A stretch of 56,825 nucleotides of DNA. Source: Brachyspira sp. CAG:484 (GTDB lineage Bacteria > Cyanobacteriota > Vampirovibrionia > Gastranaerophilales > Gastranaerophilaceae). A model generated the notes under the pieces. That model saw only the letters and a list, made by a program, of their open reading frames with translations, searched no databases and was not told the DNA's origin. The stretch is from assembly GCA_000431315.1 (NCBI GenBank), contig HF989734.1:1-56825 (forward strand), written 5' to 3'. The position numbers were made by a program, and so were the translations under genes. Below, in pieces: positions 42,255-51,695 of this stretch; position 1 is the stretch's first letter, and every line of letters starts with the position of its first letter.

Positions 42255-43604
42255 ATGAATATTAATGATGAATTAAAAGTTAAAGTTGAAAAAATTTCTA
42301 ACCTTGGTACAGGAATTGCCAGGGTTGACGGATTTGTCATTTTTATTGAAAATGCCTGTCCTGAAGATGAACTCAAAATTAAAATCACAAAAGTTACAAA
42401 AAATTATGCAAATGCAAAAATTATCCAAATTATAAACCCATCTCCGCACAGAGTTGAACCATTCTGTGCTATGCAGAAAGTTTGCGGGGCATGCCAGCTT
42501 CAATTTATAGATTATGCCTACCAGCTTGAGTTAAAAAGGCAAATTGTGGAAGATACAATGCGCACTATAGGCGGGTTAAGTATCGAAATACCGCTGCCGG
42601 TGCCAAGTCCGCAAATAAAAGCTTACCGTCATAAAATACAATATCCTGTATCGCAGACTAAAGTTTCTAAAAGAATCCTTGCAGGATATTACAAACCGCA
42701 AACGCATGAAATAGTTAATATTAAACATTGCCCGATACAACCTGAATTATGCGATGAAATTATGGAATTTATTAGAGTAAAATCGTTTGATTTCGGGATT
42801 TCCGGCTATAATGAAAAGAAACATGCCGGAGATTTAAGACATGTTGTTTTAAGAGTTTCGGCTGCAACCGGAAAGATATTGGTTACTCTGGTTGTTAATT
42901 CAAAAAAAGTTTTTCCGCGATTAAAAGATTTTTGCAGTGAAATTTTTGCTGAATTTAAGGAAGTTTCCGGAGTTTGTGTGAATTTTAATACCAAAAAGAC
43001 AAACGTAATTCTTTCTGATGAAACAGAATGCGTTTGCGGGAAAGATTTTGTAAAAGAAAGAATTTTGGATAAAACATTTAGAATAGGTGCAAATACATTT
43101 TTTCAGGTAAATCCTAAAAGTGCAGAAAATATATTTGCTTATGTAAAAAAATATATTAAAGAAAATTTCGAAAACCCAACAATACTTGATGCCTACGCAG
43201 GCGTAGCAACCTTTGGAATAAGCGTATGTGATGCTGCCGAAAAAGTTATTTCTGTAGAAGAAAATAAAGAAGCAGTTGAAAAAGCAAGAGAAGTTCTTCA
43301 ATTAAATGAAATTCATAATGTAGAACTCCACAATATGGACACTGCTTTATACTGTAAAAAAATTAAACGCAAATTTGATGTAATTATTCTGGATCCGCCA
43401 AGGAAAGGCTGCAGCACCCAGTCACTTGACGAAGCATTACGGCTTTCAAAAGGAACCATAATATATGTAAGCTGCAATCCGGCTACACTTGCGCGTGATT
43501 TAAAATATTTATGTGAAAAAGGCTGCAGTGTAGAAAGCATACAGCCTTTTGATATGTTCTGCCACACTTATCACATTGAAAATATTGCAATTATAAAAGT
43601 TTAA
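42255..43604 (+). CDS. rlmD: 23S rRNA (uracil-5-)-methyltransferase, RlmD/RumA family
   Basis: This enzyme makes 5-methyluridine in rRNA with SAM. The N-terminal TRAM domain (residues 1-60) is followed by the iron-sulfur cysteines C-x5-C-x2-C (CAMQKVCGAC, residues 75-84) and a fourth Cys in IKHCPIQP. The SAM site is LDAYAGVATFGIS, then ILDPPRKGCS and the catalytic Cys in VSCNPATLARDL. The 449-residue length is typical. TrmA-type tRNA methylation cannot be excluded, but the Fe-S set favours the RlmD/RlmCD group. Confidence 0.92.
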   Translation: MNINDELKVKVEKISNLGTGIARVDGFVIFIENACPEDELKIKITKVTKNYANAKIIQIINPSPHRVEPFCAMQKVCGACQLQFIDYAYQLELKRQIVEDTMRTIGGLSIEIPLPVPSPQIKAYRHKIQYPVSQTKVSKRILAGYYKPQTHEIVNIKHCPIQPELCDEIMEFIRVKSFDFGISGYNEKKHAGDLRHVVLRVSAATGKILVTLVVNSKKVFPRLKDFCSEIFAEFKEVSGVCVNFNTKKTNVILSDETECVCGKDFVKERILDKTFRIGANTFFQVNPKSAENIFAYVKKYIKENFENPTILDAYAGVATFGISVCDAAEKVISVEENKEAVEKAREVLQLNEIHNVELHNMDTALYCKKIKRKFDVIILDPPRKGCSTQSLDEALRLSKGTIIYVSCNPATLARDLKYLCEKGCSVESIQPFDMFCHTYHIENIAIIKV

Positions 43605-43608
43605 AATT

Positions 43609-44841
43609 TTATTTTTCACCGAATTTTTTAATTGTAGCTTTAAGCATTTCTTTTATAGTTGCAATAACACCTATATCATCAGCTTCATATTGAGTTAGAA
43701 GCTTTTTAAGAACTTCTCTTTTTTCTTTAATTTCTTCCGGAGTTATTGTTTTATCTTCTCTGAGTTGATATGAAGCAGAGTTTTTTATTTGCGTAATAAT
43801 AAATTCATCATCCTTTAAGCGTTTGTTCAAATCCCTATAGTACATAGGGATTTTTTGCCTTATACCGTATACATATCCATCAAGCATATCACAGTGAATT
43901 TTACTTATTACAACAGGAAGTTTTGGTTCTTTAACTTTATGTTCAGCGTTATAAGCATTTATAAATAATGGCTTAGAAATATCTTCCCGTAATCGTGTTT
44001 TAATAACGTCGACGTTATTTGCAATTCTTCTGCCTGGAGTTTTCTCTTCAAACGTCTGGTCTAAATTTATATGCAGACGGTCAAATTCACGCGCAATATT
44101 GTAGACATATTTTGACTCAAGTTCTTTTGCTTTTGCGTAGTGCGGACCGTAAAGCATAATCAATTCAAGCAAAGTATCCTTCTTTCCTTTGCCCTTAGGC
44201 ATAAACCTCATTTGGTAATCCGCATATGTACTGCTGCGTGGTCTGGAAATTTCGGCATTGCTTAAGAAGGTTCCTAATATTCCTAAATCATCTTTAGTAA
44301 CATTATACTGACGTATTTCTAAATCAGGAAAACGCTCAAATTTCTTTGTTTTTGGATTCATAACCTTTACTTTTGCAATTGCATATCCTTCCTCTTCCAT
44401 CAACGTCAAAAACTCTTTAAAACTGCCAATATCCTGTTGATTTAACCAGTATACAGTGGCTCTCATTTTATCAGAAGCTCCTCCCTGACGCAGACATTTA
44501 TCCATAAAAGAATCCAAACTTTTAACAGGATGTTTAGCGTTATACTCCTCATCAAAAGAAAAACCTCTGTCTTTTAACTTTTCAGACACTCTTTTCAGGG
44601 CACCATGGAATTTCTTAACTTCAACCATAAATTTAGTTTCATTATCCAGGTATCCTTGTTTTATGGCGTTTGTTATAAGACTGGGAGTATTCTCCGGTAA
44701 CACTTTACCTGAGAAGGAAACACTATCTGCAGCCAAAGTATGTGAATACTTTGGCTGAATAATAGTACTATTATTCAGTTTTTCGTTTTTTTGAAAATTT
44801 TTATTAAATTTTAAATTCGGGATAATCGGCAGTATATTCAT
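43609..44841 (-). CDS. Hypothetical protein with VSFSG-type N-terminal motif and a distant RelA/SpoT-like pattern
   Basis: I use the ATG at 44841 because AAAGGA is six bases upstream of it. The 410-residue protein begins with an Asn/Lys-rich segment and the short DSVSFSGK motif, then a helical and basic region. A stretch near residues 130-260 (DKMRATVYWL, then STYADYQMRFMP and LLELIMLYGPHYAKAKEL) has the order of conserved parts seen in RelA/SpoT-type nucleotidyltransferases, but the key catalytic residues are not all clear. No signal peptide or membrane span. Function unknown. Confidence 0.55.
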   Translation of the reverse strand: MNILPIIPNLKFNKNFQKNEKLNNSTIIQPKYSHTLAADSVSFSGKVLPENTPSLITNAIKQGYLDNETKFMVEVKKFHGALKRVSEKLKDRGFSFDEEYNAKHPVKSLDSFMDKCLRQGGASDKMRATVYWLNQQDIGSFKEFLTLMEEEGYAIAKVKVMNPKTKKFERFPDLEIRQYNVTKDDLGILGTFLSNAEISRPRSSTYADYQMRFMPKGKGKKDTLLELIMLYGPHYAKAKELESKYVYNIAREFDRLHINLDQTFEEKTPGRRIANNVDVIKTRLREDISKPLFINAYNAEHKVKEPKLPVVISKIHCDMLDGYVYGIRQKIPMYYRDLNKRLKDDEFIITQIKNSASYQLREDKTITPEEIKEKREVLKKLLTQYEADDIGVIATIKEMLKATIKKFGEK

Positions 44842-44950
44842 ATAAAATCCTTTCATAGCTCTAACTTTTTTAAAGCGCCTGAATAGAAAATTTTACTCTT
44901 CAATCAGTAAATAATCTATATTCTTAACATAAATTTACAAGTCCAAAATT

Positions 44951-44979
44951 TTGTCAAAATAATATGTTTGTATTAAAAT
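44951..44979 (+). promoter_or_regulatory. PFOR promoter
   Basis: TTGTCA (44951-44956), 17 nt, TAAAAT (44974-44979), 52 nt before the start codon, with AAGGAGG as a strong ribosome-binding site. Confidence 0.65.
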
Positions 44980-45031
44980 GTAGGGGTGGTTATAATTAAG
45001 TATAGCAGATAAACAAGGAGGTTAGGTAATT

Positions 45032-48000
45032 ATGCCAGGAAAAACTATAACAGTTGATGGTAACTACGCTGCAGCGCATATTGCTTATGCACTTAGCGAA
45101 GTATCAGCAATTTACCCTATCACTCCTTCATCTACAATGGGTGAATGGATTGATGAATGGGCTTCCCAAGGTAAAAAAAATATCTGGGGAAAAACAGTTA
45201 GAGTTGCCGAAATGCAATCAGAAGCCGGTGCTGCAGGTGCAGTTCATGGTTCTTTGGCTGCCGGTTCTTTAACTTCTACATACACAGCATCTCAAGGCTT
45301 GCTCTTGATGATTCCTGTAATGCACAAGGCAGCAGGTGAAATGCTCCCTCACGTAATCCACGTTTCAGCAAGAGCATTGGCTGCACAATCATTAGCAATT
45401 TTCGGCGACCATACAGACGTTATGGGCTGCCGTAACACAGGTTATGCAATGCTCGCTGCTAACTCTGTTCAGGAAGAAATGGATATGGCTTTAGTTGCTC
45501 ACCTTGCAACTTACAAATCTAAAGTTCCATTCCTGCAGTTCTTCGATGGATTCAGAACTTCTCACGAAGTACACAAAATCGAAGAAATCTCTTACGATGA
45601 TATTGCAAAATTAGTTGAACCTAAATATATTGAAGAATTCAGAAACAGAGCAATGAGACCTGAAGCTCCTATTTGTAAAGTAGGTGCACAAAACACTGAT
45701 GTTTACTTCCAGGGTCGTGAAACTGTTAACAAATACTATGATGCAGTTCCTGATATTGTTCAGGAATATATGGATAAAGTTGCTGCTGTAACAGGCAGAC
45801 AGTATCATCCATTTGATTATGTCGGTGCACCTGATGCTACTGATGTAATCGTTGCTATCGGTTCAGGCTGCGAAACTATCGAAGAAACTATCGAATACCT
45901 TAACGCTAAACGCGGTACTAAATACGGTTTGGTTAAGGTTAGATTATACAGACCATTCGATACAAAACGCTTTAACGAAGCTCTTCCTAAATCTGTTAAA
46001 CGTATTACAGTTCTTGACAGAACTAAAGAACCTGGTTCTATCGGTGAACCATTATACATGGATGTTGTTGCAGCATTAGGAAATAAAGACGTTAGAGTAA
46101 TCGGCGGACGTTACGGTCTTGCATCAAAAGAATTTACTCCTTCAATGGTTTATGCTGTTTACAAACATGCAGAAAACAACGGCTTCCATGGATTTACAGT
46201 TGGTATTGAAGATGATGTAACTCATAAATCTATTGAAGTTAAAGAACACATCGTTACAGAACCTGAAGGTACTACAAACTGTATGTTCTGGGGCTTGGGT
46301 TCAGATGGTACCGTTGGTGCTAATAAAAACTCAATTAAAATTATCGGTCAATATACTAACAAAGATGCTCAGGCATACTTTGCTTATGACTCTAAAAAAT
46401 CATTCGGTGTTACAGTATCTCACTTGAGATTTGGCGACAAACCGATTAAATCAACATACCTTATCACAGCTCCTGACTTTGTATCTTGCTCAGCTCACGC
46501 ATACATCGGCAGATATGACCTGTTAAAAGGTATTAAAGAAGGCGGAACATTCCTCCTCAACAGCCCATACTCTAAAGATGAAGCTTTTGCTCACTTAACA
46601 AGAGATATGCAAAAAACTATTATCGATAATAAAATCAAATTCTACAACGTAGATGCTGAAAAACTTATCGAACAACAACCTGGCTTAAGAGGTAAAGGTG
46701 CAAACACAGTTATGATGGTTGCATACTTCAAAGTTTCTGGAATTATTCCGTTTGAACAAGCTCTTGAAGGTATGAGAGAAATGACTAAGAAAACCTTCAA
46801 GAAAAAAGGCGATGACGTTGTTAACATGAACCTTGCATTAATCGATGCTGCTGTTGACGCTACTGAAGAAGTACCTGTACCTGCATCATTGGAAGGCGTT
46901 GGATGTGTTGATGATGTTAAATTAATTTCAGATGACGCATCTGACTTTGCTAAGAAAATCATTGAACCATCAATGAGGCAAAAAGGCGATGATATTCCTG
47001 TTTCAGCTATGTCTGTTGACGGTGTTATCCCTACAGGAACAGCATGTTTGGAAAAACGCGGTATCGCACCTCGTGTTCCAAAATGGAATTCTGAAAACTG
47101 TATCCAGTGCGGCATCTGTGCTTCAGCTTGTCCTCACGCAGCTATCAGAACTAAATTAATTGAAACTAAAGATTTGAAAGATGCACCGGCATCATTCAAC
47201 ACAATCGCAGCCAGACCGGCTCTTGCAGATGAACGTTTCAAAGTTCAGGTTTACTGCATGGATTGTACAGGCTGCGGAGTTTGCGTAGACCAGTGTCCTG
47301 CAAATAAAAACCCTGAAAAACAAGCTCTTACATGGTCAACAATTGAAAAAGAAGAAGAAGCTTGCGAACTTGTTAACGAAAAATTCTTTGATGAATTACC
47401 GGATAACGTAATGGGTAAAAATACAACAAAAACAATTAAAGGGGCTATGCTTAGAAAACCTTTATTTGAATTCTCAGGCGCTTGCGCAGGCTGCGGTGAA
47501 ACACCTTACGTTAAATTAGTTTCACAGTTATTCGGAGAAAACATGATTGTTGCTAACGCAACAGGATGTTCTTCAATCTACTCCGGAACATTCCCTACTA
47601 TACCTTACACAACTAATAAGGAAGGCAGAGGTCCGGCTTGGGCTAACTCATTATTTGAAGACAATGCTGAATTCGGTTTTGGTATGAGATTGGCTGTAGA
47701 TCAGAACAGAAGCACTTTGAAAACTTACGTTGAAAAAGTTGTAAATAATGAAAAAACTCCGGCTGATTTGAAAGAAGCTCTTGAAGCAGCAATTTCTCAC
47801 TTTGATAATTCAAAAACAGAAGAAGCTGCAGCAGCTCAAAATAAAGCAAAAGAAGTTCTTGCTAAATACGCAGATGTTGATTGTCCGGATTTAGCAAAAG
47901 TAAGAGAACTTCAGGATTACTTCACAGATAAATCTGTATGGATTATCGGTGGTGACGGATGGGCTAACGATATTGGCTACGGCGGTATCGACCACGTACT

Positions 48001-48568
48001 GGCACAAAACCAGAACGTTAATATCCTTGTTCTTGATACAGAAGTTTACTCTAACACTGGCGGTCAGGCTTCTAAATCAACACCTACAGGTGCTGTTGCG
48101 AAGTTTGCTACAGGCGGTAAACCTACTTACAAGAAAAACATGGGCTTGATGAGCATGTCATATGGTTATGTATATGTTGCATCAGTTGCTCTTGGTGCTG
48201 ACAGAGCACAAACTCTTAAAGCATTCCAGGAAGCTGAAGCATATGACGGACCATCTATCATCTTTGCTTATGCACCTTGTATCGCTCATGGTATCGATAT
48301 GAGCAAAACCCAGACAGAACAAAAACGTGCTGTTGAAGCAGGATACTTCCCGCTTTACAGATACAATCCGGCAAACCCTGAACAACCGTTCTCTTGGGAT
48401 GCTAAAGATCCTAAAGGCAGCTATCAGGACTTCATCAGAAGCGAAGGTCGTTACAAATCACTGATGAAAACAAACCCTGAACATGCTGAAGCACTTTATG
48501 AACAGGCTGAAACAGATGCTGCAAAACGCATGTCTGTTTACAAAGCAGTCGGTGAATTGATGAAGTAA
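45032..48568 (+). CDS. nifJ: Pyruvate:ferredoxin (flavodoxin) oxidoreductase
   Basis: PFOR oxidises pyruvate to acetyl-CoA and CO2 and reduces ferredoxin, a central step of fermentative metabolism. The 1178-residue single chain has the usual domain order: pyrimidine-binding domain I (YPITPSSTMGEW, residues 23-34), domain II, domain III, then two 4Fe-4S clusters (CIQCGICASACPH and CMDCTGCGVCVDQCP, near 690-755), the thiamine-pyrophosphate region (CAGCGETPY, GDGWANDIGYGG, YSNTGGQASKSTP) and a C-terminal tail. It has its own promoter and terminator and codon use looks highly expressed. Confidence 0.97.
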   Translation: MPGKTITVDGNYAAAHIAYALSEVSAIYPITPSSTMGEWIDEWASQGKKNIWGKTVRVAEMQSEAGAAGAVHGSLAAGSLTSTYTASQGLLLMIPVMHKAAGEMLPHVIHVSARALAAQSLAIFGDHTDVMGCRNTGYAMLAANSVQEEMDMALVAHLATYKSKVPFLQFFDGFRTSHEVHKIEEISYDDIAKLVEPKYIEEFRNRAMRPEAPICKVGAQNTDVYFQGRETVNKYYDAVPDIVQEYMDKVAAVTGRQYHPFDYVGAPDATDVIVAIGSGCETIEETIEYLNAKRGTKYGLVKVRLYRPFDTKRFNEALPKSVKRITVLDRTKEPGSIGEPLYMDVVAALGNKDVRVIGGRYGLASKEFTPSMVYAVYKHAENNGFHGFTVGIEDDVTHKSIEVKEHIVTEPEGTTNCMFWGLGSDGTVGANKNSIKIIGQYTNKDAQAYFAYDSKKSFGVTVSHLRFGDKPIKSTYLITAPDFVSCSAHAYIGRYDLLKGIKEGGTFLLNSPYSKDEAFAHLTRDMQKTIIDNKIKFYNVDAEKLIEQQPGLRGKGANTVMMVAYFKVSGIIPFEQALEGMREMTKKTFKKKGDDVVNMNLALIDAAVDATEEVPVPASLEGVGCVDDVKLISDDASDFAKKIIEPSMRQKGDDIPVSAMSVDGVIPTGTACLEKRGIAPRVPKWNSENCIQCGICASACPHAAIRTKLIETKDLKDAPASFNTIAARPALADERFKVQVYCMDCTGCGVCVDQCPANKNPEKQALTWSTIEKEEEACELVNEKFFDELPDNVMGKNTTKTIKGAMLRKPLFEFSGACAGCGETPYVKLVSQLFGENMIVANATGCSSIYSGTFPTIPYTTNKEGRGPAWANSLFEDNAEFGFGMRLAVDQNRSTLKTYVEKVVNNEKTPADLKEALEAAISHFDNSKTEEAAAAQNKAKEVLAKYADVDCPDLAKVRELQDYFTDKSVWIIGGDGWANDIGYGGIDHVLAQNQNVNILVLDTEVYSNTGGQASKSTPTGAVAKFATGGKPTYKKNMGLMSMSYGYVYVASVALGADRAQTLKAFQEAEAYDGPSIIFAYAPCIAHGIDMSKTQTEQKRAVEAGYFPLYRYNPANPEQPFSWDAKDPKGSYQDFIRSEGRYKSLMKTNPEHAEALYEQAETDAAKRMSVYKAVGELMK

Positions 48569-48588
48569 TTAACTTCGGATATAAACTA

Positions 48589-48622
48589 AAAACGGAATAC
48601 TCAGAAGAGTATTCCGTTTTTT
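48589..48622 (+). terminator. Strong intrinsic terminator of nifJ
   Basis: The 14-bp stem AAAACGGAATACTC (48589-48602) pairs with GAGTATTCCGTTTT (48607-48620) around AGAA, followed by TT. Confidence 0.9.
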
Positions 48623-48769
48623 ATTGTTTTAGTAATAGAAAAATTTCCAAGGCTCGCAGCTTTCAACCGGCTCAAAACAGCAATACTGCTGCGGGCTGCT
48701 CTAGAATTCCAACCTCATTATCGGATTTGAACTTATATCATACAAAAGTCAAATAGATTAAAAATGGCT

Positions 48770-49333
48770 TTATGATAATTTTTTCTGGTATTTTCTAATA
48801 ATATTTAAAATATCTTCACCATAGCGTTCAAAAATATTGTTTATGGTCTTGGCTTCATTATCTCTGATAGGATGCTTGTCCGCTCTATGGTAATCATAAG
48901 AGAAAATATCCCCCTTTTTAAGAACACCGCCATCCGTCATGACAATATCGAATTTTGAAGTCTTAGGCGATGAGTATTCAAAATGGCATAAACTAACGGG
49001 GTCTTTACTGCCTTCCAATCTGAATTTTTTAGGTCTGATTGTAAGAGATTTTACATCATCAAACCGGATATTTGCTTCAGGAATGGGGTCTGCAATATTT
49101 TTAACGTTCAAAGCTCCGCTTTGAGTAGCAAGAGATTTTTGCTGATTTTTGAGCATATCAGAAACTCCAGCAAAAAATTCACCCAGCTTATCAAGCAAAC
49201 CAATATGCTTTACCTCTATAGGTTTAACATACTTACCTACAGGGTTAGCCTGAAAAGAAACCGGAGTTTGTATAACTGCAGGTCGGCACTGAGCTGTAAT
49301 ATTATTAGAAGTCATTAAAAGAGAACTAATCAT
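48770..49333 (-). CDS. Hypothetical protein with VSFQ-type N-terminal motif
   Basis: This 187-residue protein begins with a Ser/Asn/Thr-rich segment and PVSFQANPVGKY (residues 25-36), a motif related to those of its neighbour and of the 43609 gene. A helical region then leads to a beta-rich C-terminal half (VKSLTIRPKKFRLEG, SKFDIVMTDGG). It lies 6 nt after the 49340 gene and is probably co-transcribed with it. No family recognised. Confidence 0.55.
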   Translation of the reverse strand: MISSLLMTSNNITAQCRPAVIQTPVSFQANPVGKYVKPIEVKHIGLLDKLGEFFAGVSDMLKNQQKSLATQSGALNVKNIADPIPEANIRFDDVKSLTIRPKKFRLEGSKDPVSLCHFEYSSPKTSKFDIVMTDGGVLKKGDIFSYDYHRADKHPIRDNEAKTINNIFERYGEDILNIIRKYQKKLS

Positions 49334-49339
49334 AAATTA

Positions 49340-50236
49340 TTATTCTTCTACCGGATACTGTTCAGCAAGAGCAGCAAGTACATCATCAGTTCTGCCCTGT
49401 GCAGCATATTTTACCATTTCAAGGTTAGCTTCATTTTCAGGGAATTGCTTCAAAAAGTCATTTTCCATTTGCAATTCTCTAACACGCATTTTAGCTATAT
49501 TTAATTGTTTTTCTTTAAGATTTGAATAGTTTTTGCTATATTCGCTGTTTTGACGGTAGCCGCTGGATAAAGCATGAATCAATGTACCAAGAAGCATTGC
49601 ATCCGGAGCCCATGAAACAGCGACTTTACCGGCTTCTTTAAGAGCGGAAGGTGTCTTTTTAGCTAAACTTCTAAACGGTTTTGCAATTGATTCCAAAAAT
49701 TTAGATTTATTAATCTTATCACCCGCTTTACCAATCCGTTGGGTTATTTTAGCCATTTTTTCAGGTTTAATTTTAGAAAGCAATTTTGAGATACCCTTAG
49801 GTGCATAATATAAAGCCGCAAGAGCAACGCCTAAAGTTCCAAAGAATGAAAGAACAGGGTTTTTGCGGTCGAACTCATTAACAGCTTCTGATTTACGTGA
49901 AAGCAAGTTTTTAGCCCCGATAACTGCATCAGCCACGCCGAGAGTAACAGCCCATGCTGCACCGGATTTTAAACCGTTAGCAAGTTTAGCAGCTTTTCCG
50001 GAAAGTTCTTTAGTCAATAAAGTTGTTTTACCTTTAGTTAAAATTGCAGCAGATAAACCTGCAACAACAGGAAGAGAGTAAAACATTGCATTTGTTATTT
50101 TACGGTTTCTTTCCGGATCAACTTTTTTCAAAGTTTTACGTAAAGCAACCGATCTGATATAATTGTCATCCTGAGCAATCATATCATCTCTTTTTGAGGT
50201 AAATCCTGTATTAGACCTTATAGACTGAACCTGCAT
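49340..50236 (-). CDS. Multi-span membrane protein, hypothetical
   Basis: I take the ATG at 50236; a GTG two codons earlier is possible but an AGG lies six to seven bases before the ATG. The 298-residue protein has a short polar start (QSIRSNTGFTSKRDD), then three to four hydrophobic stretches (AMFYSLPVVAGLSAAIL, GAAWAVTLGVADAVIG, VLSFFGTLGVALAALYYA, and a weaker DAMLLGTLIHALSS). A basic loop full of Lys precedes the last span and an acidic coiled helix ends the chain. Its function is unknown. It is followed 6 nt later by the VSFQ protein. Confidence 0.6.
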   Translation of the reverse strand: MQVQSIRSNTGFTSKRDDMIAQDDNYIRSVALRKTLKKVDPERNRKITNAMFYSLPVVAGLSAAILTKGKTTLLTKELSGKAAKLANGLKSGAAWAVTLGVADAVIGAKNLLSRKSEAVNEFDRKNPVLSFFGTLGVALAALYYAPKGISKLLSKIKPEKMAKITQRIGKAGDKINKSKFLESIAKPFRSLAKKTPSALKEAGKVAVSWAPDAMLLGTLIHALSSGYRQNSEYSKNYSNLKEKQLNIAKMRVRELQMENDFLKQFPENEANLEMVKYAAQGRTDDVLAALAEQYPVEE

Positions 50237-50328
50237 ATACACACCTACACTTTCACATAATTGATTATACCATATTAAAAACCGGAAGTAAATTTTTTTG
50301 CTAATTGTATATATGATTTTAAGAAATA

Positions 50329-50357
50329 TTTACAATAGAATTTATTTTATATATTAT
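50329..50357 (+). promoter_or_regulatory. mtaB promoter, leaderless
   Basis: TTTACA (50329-50334), 17 nt, TATTAT (50352-50357). The ATG at 50364 is 6 nt further on, with no Shine-Dalgarno. Confidence 0.55.
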
Positions 50358-50363
50358 ACAGAA

Positions 50364-51647
50364 ATGAGAAGATTTTACATTCACACAATGGGCTGTAAAT
50401 CAAACCAGTTTGAAAGCTCTGTAATAATAGAAAATTTAGAAAAAAACGGAATTGTTAAAACTGACAATATAGATGATGCAGATATTTACATACTTAATTC
50501 CTGCACTGTTACTCATAAAAGCGACAATGAAGCGCTTTACCTTTTGAGAAACGCAAAACACAAAAAGCCGGAAATTCTAACAGTTTTAACAGGATGTCTT
50601 GCTCAGATAGAAAAAGAAGAACTCCTGAAAAAGGAATATATTGATTATGTTATTGGCAATAATGAAAAACTGCATATATTTGATTTTCTCGAAAGTAACG
50701 AAAGATGCCACGCTGACGACATTATGGAACTGCAAAACTTTACAAAAGCAGAACTGATAGATACAGCGAAAACCAGGGCAAGCCTAAAGATACAGGATGG
50801 TTGTGATAACAGATGCTCATATTGTATCATTCCTTTTGCCAGAGGGAAAAGCAGGAGCGCCGATATTGATTTTATAATAAATCAGATAAAAGAATTTGAA
50901 AAAAAAGGATTTAAAGAAATCGTTTTTACAGGTATTCATATTGGCTTGTGGGGACGTGACTTTGGGCTTACGCTTTTGGATTTATTAAAAGAAGTTGAAG
51001 TAAGAACATCTATTGAACGCTACAGACTGGGGTCGCTTAACCCGCTTGAGATAACAGATGACTTATTGGAATTTTTGCAGCATTCACAAAAATTTTGCCC
51101 GCATTTTCACCTCTCGCTGCAATCTGCTTGCAATAAGACCTTAAAATCAATGAACAGATTTTATAAAGCAGAAGACTATCTTGCACAAATTGACAAAATC
51201 AATTCCATGTTTGACCTTCCGTTTCTCGGCAGCGATATTATAACAGGATTTGCCGGAGAAAGTGACGAGGACTTTGAAATAACACGCAATAATCTTGAGG
51301 CATCCGGCTTGTCACAAATTCATACATTCCCGTATTCAAAAAGAGCCGGGACTAAAGGTGCATCAGCAGAAAACCAGGTTGATGACAAAATCAAAGAAAA
51401 ACGTGCAGATATTGTAAAGGCAATTTCCAAAAAGAAATTAACAGAATTTATAAATAAAAATATAGGTACAACACGAGAAATTTTAATAGAAAAACATCCT
51501 GATAAAAATGGATATATAAAAGGGGTTACAAGAAATTATCTGACTGTAATAACAAATTCAAAAGACCTGACACTATGTACAACGCTGCAGAATGTTAAGA
51601 TAACAAAATATGAAAACGGCAAACTCTACGGAGAGCTTATCATTTAA
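50364..51647 (+). CDS. mtaB: tRNA (t6A37-C2)-methylthiotransferase
   Basis: MtaB adds a methylthio group to N6-threonylcarbamoyladenosine at tRNA position 37. From ATG 50364 it begins RRFYIHTMGCKSNQFES, the UPF0004 opening, with further cluster Cys residues in LNSCTVTHKSD and TGCLAQIE. The radical SAM cluster is CDNRCSYC (near residue 148), then a TRAM domain at the end (EILIEKHPDKNG, ITNSKDL). The ATG at 50298 is in a frame upstream of the promoter and is not used. The length of 427 residues is normal. Confidence 0.93.
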   Translation: MRRFYIHTMGCKSNQFESSVIIENLEKNGIVKTDNIDDADIYILNSCTVTHKSDNEALYLLRNAKHKKPEILTVLTGCLAQIEKEELLKKEYIDYVIGNNEKLHIFDFLESNERCHADDIMELQNFTKAELIDTAKTRASLKIQDGCDNRCSYCIIPFARGKSRSADIDFIINQIKEFEKKGFKEIVFTGIHIGLWGRDFGLTLLDLLKEVEVRTSIERYRLGSLNPLEITDDLLEFLQHSQKFCPHFHLSLQSACNKTLKSMNRFYKAEDYLAQIDKINSMFDLPFLGSDIITGFAGESDEDFEITRNNLEASGLSQIHTFPYSKRAGTKGASAENQVDDKIKEKRADIVKAISKKKLTEFINKNIGTTREILIEKHPDKNGYIKGVTRNYLTVITNSKDLTLCTTLQNVKITKYENGKLYGELII

Positions 51648-51660
51648 AAAATTTAGTACT

Positions 51661-51690
51661 AAAAAAGCTCCCATAAATGGGAGCTTTTTG
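51661..51690. terminator. Bidirectional terminator between mtaB and the BI-1 gene
   Basis: AAAAAGCTCCCAT with ATGGGAGCTTTTT forms a stem over a short AT loop. T-runs occur on both strands. Confidence 0.85.
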
Positions 51691-51695
51691 TTTGT

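Noticed and set aside
46642..47115. 157-codon minus-strand frame opposite the pyruvate oxidoreductase
   Set aside because: It is a shadow of a highly biased coding sequence on the other strand.
48650..48715. GC-rich segment as a small gene after the PFOR terminator
   Set aside because: It has no start with a ribosome-binding site and no open frame; only a weak hairpin is present.
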